A stretch of DNA of 6,437 nt, taken from assembly GCA_030670165.1 (NCBI GenBank), contig DAOVCF010000114.1:1-6437 (forward strand). Reading direction: 5' to 3'. The notes beneath the pieces were generated by a model. The model saw only the letters and a list, made by a program, of their open reading frames with translations, made no database searches and was not told where the DNA came from. Both the position numbers and the translations under genes were made by a program. This document shows positions 4,718 to 6,437 of this stretch, in pieces. This stretch comes from Candidatus Stahliibacteriota bacterium (GTDB taxonomy: Bacteria > Hydrothermota > Tepidihabitantia > B3-TA06). Within the stretch, counting starts at the first letter, position 1; every line of letters begins with the position of its first letter.

Positions 4718-5677
4718 TCAAGAGTGTGTGTTGCGGGAACCCAGGATCTCGTTTGCTTTTGGACGATACCCGTTTACGAACGCTCGAGCGTCCATCTCCC
4801 TCCTGCCTTCCGGCTTGAGTTTTAGAATCTCAAGAAAACCTGCACCGCACTGAACCACAAGTTTTCCGCTTTCAAATACCATGCTTCCCGGTACTCCCGC
4901 ACCATCCTCATCGGCTATACGCGAGTAAACGATCTCAAGCCGCCTGCCACGAAACAAGGTGTAGGCCAGTGGTTCGGGCGAGAGTGCTCGAATCAGGTTG
5001 TGTATCTTTTCTACCGGACGAGACCAGTCAATGAGCCTTTCTTCCTTGCGTATCTTGGGCGCCGGAGTTATGCCTTCGGTGGTTTGAGGAGAGGGTATAA
5101 GTTTACCATCTGCAAGCCCTTCGATTGTCTTCTCAACCAGATAGCCAGCCGCACGGCTTACGTGTTCGGCAAGATCGCCGCAGGTGTCATCCGGTTCTAT
5201 CGGAATGGTCTCGGAAAGAAGAATGCCTCCTGCATCGACACGCTCGTTCATCTGGATAACGGTAATACCTGTTTCGACCTCCCCTGCCATTATAGCCCGC
5301 TGCAGGGGAGCGGCACCTCTGTAGGCGGGAAGCAGGGAGGGATGAACGTTGATCGCCCAGCGCGGGATTGAGAGAAGTTTTCCTGAGAGTATCTGACCGT
5401 AAGCGAAGAGGATGAAGACATCTGGCGAACGCGATCGGCACCAGCTTACCGATTCGGAAGAGTTGACGTCCTGCGGCTGATAGACAAAAAGCCCCAACTC
5501 CAACGCTACTTCCTTGATTGCTGAGGGTCTCATCTTCCTGCCGCGGCCTACCGGCCGGTCAGAGGAAGTAACAACCGCTACCACCTCCCCAAATGAGACA
5601 CACCGCCGCAAAAGGGGTATACCTATCGCGGCGGTGCCGAAGTAAAGAATCTTCAGGTTACTTCTTCTGTGAGACAA
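4718..5677 (-). CDS. fmt: Methionyl-tRNA formyltransferase
   Basis: Role: transfers a formyl group from 10-formyl-tetrahydrofolate to Met-tRNA(fMet) in the cytoplasm, for translation initiation. Seen: 319 residues, normal length. KILYFGTAAIGIPLL (9-23) starts the fold; DRPVGRGRKMRPS (40-52) is the typical loop; the active site INVHPSLLPAYRGAAPLQR (109-127) holds N110 and H112, and QMNERVDAG (142-150) holds D148, matching the Asn-His-Asp triad of the family. The C-terminal tRNA-binding OB-fold-like domain starts around residue 205. Start: the longest frame begins at a TTG (5677) with no good Shine-Dalgarno, overlapping yajC by 20 bp. The usual family start (M-K-I-L-Y-F-G-T) would fall on a CTG at 5656, one base after the yajC stop, with a weak AGAAG ahead; this would be coupled re-initiation. 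No def gene sits between yajC and fmt, although def often neighbours fmt. Confidence 0.97.
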   Translation of the reverse strand: MSHRRSNLKILYFGTAAIGIPLLRRCVSFGEVVAVVTSSDRPVGRGRKMRPSAIKEVALELGLFVYQPQDVNSSESVSWCRSRSPDVFILFAYGQILSGKLLSIPRWAINVHPSLLPAYRGAAPLQRAIMAGEVETGITVIQMNERVDAGGILLSETIPIEPDDTCGDLAEHVSRAAGYLVEKTIEGLADGKLIPSPQTTEGITPAPKIRKEERLIDWSRPVEKIHNLIRALSPEPLAYTLFRGRRLEIVYSRIADEDGAGVPGSMVFESGKLVVQCGAGFLEILKLKPEGRREMDARAFVNGYRPKANEILGSRNTHS

Positions 5678-6137
5678 CGGATTTGTCGATCTCCAATTCC
5701 GTCTTGTCGGCGGTCTTGATGATGAAGCTTTCCTCCTTCACCCTGGTGATGGTTCCGATTACGCCGCCGTTGGTGACGACACGATCCCCCCGGTTCAACG
5801 CCTTAAGCATCTCCTGGTGTTTCTTCTGACGCCTGCGCTGTGGAAGAATCATAACGAGGTAGAATACAACGAGTATACCCAGGAGAATAACCCACGTAAT
5901 CCATGCCGGACGCTTCTGGCCCTCTTCCCCGCCTCCAAAACATCCGCCTGCAAGGGGTTGCTGCTGGGGGGCTTGCTGCTGTGCCGGCTGCTGTTCTGCC
6001 TCTTTTGCCTGAACTTCAGCCTCGCTGGTCTGGGCCGGCTGGACCGTCTCGGTCGCTTGCTTTTCTGTCTGCCCCGGCTCTGCGGTCGGCGGGGCCTGAC
6101 CGAGAAGCAGAAACAATAACGCAACTTTGCAAATCAT
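5658..6137 (-). CDS. yajC: YajC-like preprotein translocase accessory subunit with long N-terminal extension
   Basis: Role: YajC is a single-span inner-membrane protein that associates with SecDF and the SecYEG translocon. Seen: the C-terminal half is typical, with a membrane helix (about 78-98, WITWVILLGILVVFYLVMIL), PQRRRQKKHQEM (99-110), LNRGDRVVTNGGVIGTI (114-130) and a conserved tail (131-156). Odd: YajC is usually about 85-110 residues; this one has 159. Residues 1-15 (MICKVALLFLLLGQA) resemble a signal peptide, and 16-62 are low complexity, rich in Gln, Ala, Glu, Pro and Thr, followed by GGCFGGGEEG (64-73). With the known N-out topology this segment would be extracytoplasmic. Start: ATG at 6137 with Shine-Dalgarno GGAGG four bases ahead and a strong promoter. 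It is the first gene of a yajC-fmt unit. Confidence 0.93.
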   Translation of the reverse strand: MICKVALLFLLLGQAPPTAEPGQTEKQATETVQPAQTSEAEVQAKEAEQQPAQQQAPQQQPLAGGCFGGGEEGQKRPAWITWVILLGILVVFYLVMILPQRRRQKKHQEMLKALNRGDRVVTNGGVIGTITRVKEESFIIKTADKTELEIDKSVVSQKK

Positions 6138-6165
6138 CTGTCCTCCAATTTCGGTTTAATTACTA

Positions 6166-6193
6166 ATTCTACTCAAACATACCCCACTGTCAA
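6166..6193 (-). promoter_or_regulatory. Sigma-70-type promoter of the yajC-fmt unit
   Basis: On the minus strand a perfect -35 TTGACA (6193-6188), 16-bp spacer and -10 TAGAAT (6171-6166) match consensus at 11 of 12 positions. The start should be near 6159, giving a leader of about 22 nt that carries GGAGG before ATG 6137. Confidence 0.85.
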
Positions 6194-6240
6194 ATGCAGC
6201 ATCACAGAAGGTAGTGTTGATTCGTTGATCCCCCTTTTAT

Positions 6241-6299
6241 TCCCCCTTGAAAAGGGGGACCGTTTTGCCCCCCTTCTGAAGGAGGGTGCCCGAAGGGCA
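6241..6299. repeat. Three consecutive hairpins, REP-like intergenic element
   Basis: TCCCCCTT-GAA-AAGGGGGA (6241-6259) is a perfect 8-bp stem. CCCCCCTT / AAGGAGGG (6268-6286) is an 8-bp stem with one mismatch and a CTG loop. TGCCC-GAA-GGGCA (6287-6299) is a 5-bp stem. All three have 3-nt loops. A further run of C (6229-6234) flanks the left side. Such C-run/G-run hairpin strings are typical of dispersed REP-like elements, but no second copy lies in this window. The remaining parts of 6138-6437 show no gene. Confidence 0.5.
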
Positions 6300-6387
6300 A
6301 GGGTATTTAAGGAAGTTCGTAAGGACCGATCTTCAGGGCGGCTCCTCCGTTGTCATCTTTGCGATCTTTTTACCTTTGGTCAAAAGG

Positions 6388-6399
6388 AGCATGCATGCT
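6388..6399. promoter_or_regulatory. Perfect 12-bp palindrome abutting a -35 box, possible operator
   Basis: AGCATGCATGCT reads the same on both strands. Its last base is the first base of the -35 TTGACA at 6399-6404, a common place for a dimeric regulator. The regulator is not in view. Confidence 0.35.
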
Positions 6400-6426
6400 T
6401 GACAACTCAACCCATCTGCGTATATT
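6399..6426 (+). promoter_or_regulatory. Sigma-70-type promoter reading out of the window
   Basis: A perfect -35 TTGACA (6399-6404), 16-bp spacer and -10 TATATT (6421-6426, five of six) are the same design as the other promoters here. The expected start is near 6433, so the gene lies to the right of the window. Confidence 0.75.
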
Positions 6427-6437
6427 CTTGATAATAA

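Noticed and set aside
5000..5371. Plus-strand frame of 123 codons opposite fmt
   Set aside because: It is antisense to the conserved catalytic region of fmt and has no coding signature of its own.
5940..6070. CTG/GCC-rich tract that looks like a simple-sequence repeat
   Set aside because: It is the codon-level consequence of the Gln/Ala-rich YajC extension and is not a regular tandem repeat.
6225..6431. 68-codon plus-strand frame at the right end
   Set aside because: It crosses the hairpin string and the outward promoter, so it is unlikely to be coding.
1..6437. CRISPR array, tRNA gene, insertion sequence or toxin-antitoxin pair
   Set aside because: I looked for regular spaced repeats, cloverleaf-like segments, transposase motifs and small paired genes and saw none.

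Overview
This window reads as ordinary chromosome from a bacterium of moderate GC content. It carries fmt (initiator Met-tRNA formyltransferase) and yajC, good sigma-70-type promoters (TTGACA / 16-17 bp / TAnAaT) and several strong Shine-Dalgarno sites, so it is not archaeal. I cannot assign a phylum; the lack of close matches to well-known gene variants suggests an uncultured lineage. I see no phage, IS, CRISPR or tRNA gene.

Layout, left to right. (1) Positions 1-1712, minus strand: a family-2 glycosyltransferase cut by the window edge (1-1244), preceded by a small three-helix membrane protein (1299-1712). (2) 1718-1782: a compact divergent promoter region whose two -35 boxes form an inverted repeat. 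(3) 1824-2765, plus: an extended-SDR 'NDP-sugar epimerase' that has lost the catalytic Tyr and Lys. (4) 2806-3732, minus: a small putative lipoprotein followed by a compact SAM methyltransferase, probably one transcript, converging on the epimerase. (5) 3751-4080: a 330-bp gene-free region with a pyrimidine-rich, G4-capable tract and a cluster of GGAT palindromes. (6) 4081-4518, plus: a GNAT acetyltransferase ending at a clear intrinsic terminator. (7) 4718-6137, minus: yajC then fmt, overlapping. (8) 6138-6437: the yajC promoter, a run of three hairpins resembling a REP element, and a strong rightward promoter with a 12-bp palindrome, serving a gene outside the window.

How the genes relate. 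The glycosyltransferase, membrane protein and sugar-epimerase-like protein suggest an envelope-polysaccharide theme, although the epimerase fold is probably not an active epimerase. fmt and yajC are housekeeping genes (translation initiation; Sec-associated membrane protein).

The most notable signals are three promoters whose -10 box lies only 5-7 bases before the start codon, with no usable Shine-Dalgarno (glycosyltransferase, three-helix protein, GNAT), which predicts leaderless mRNAs; the dead-looking epimerase; and a YajC with a long signal-peptide-like, Gln-rich N-terminal extension. No large undescribed multi-gene system is evident.
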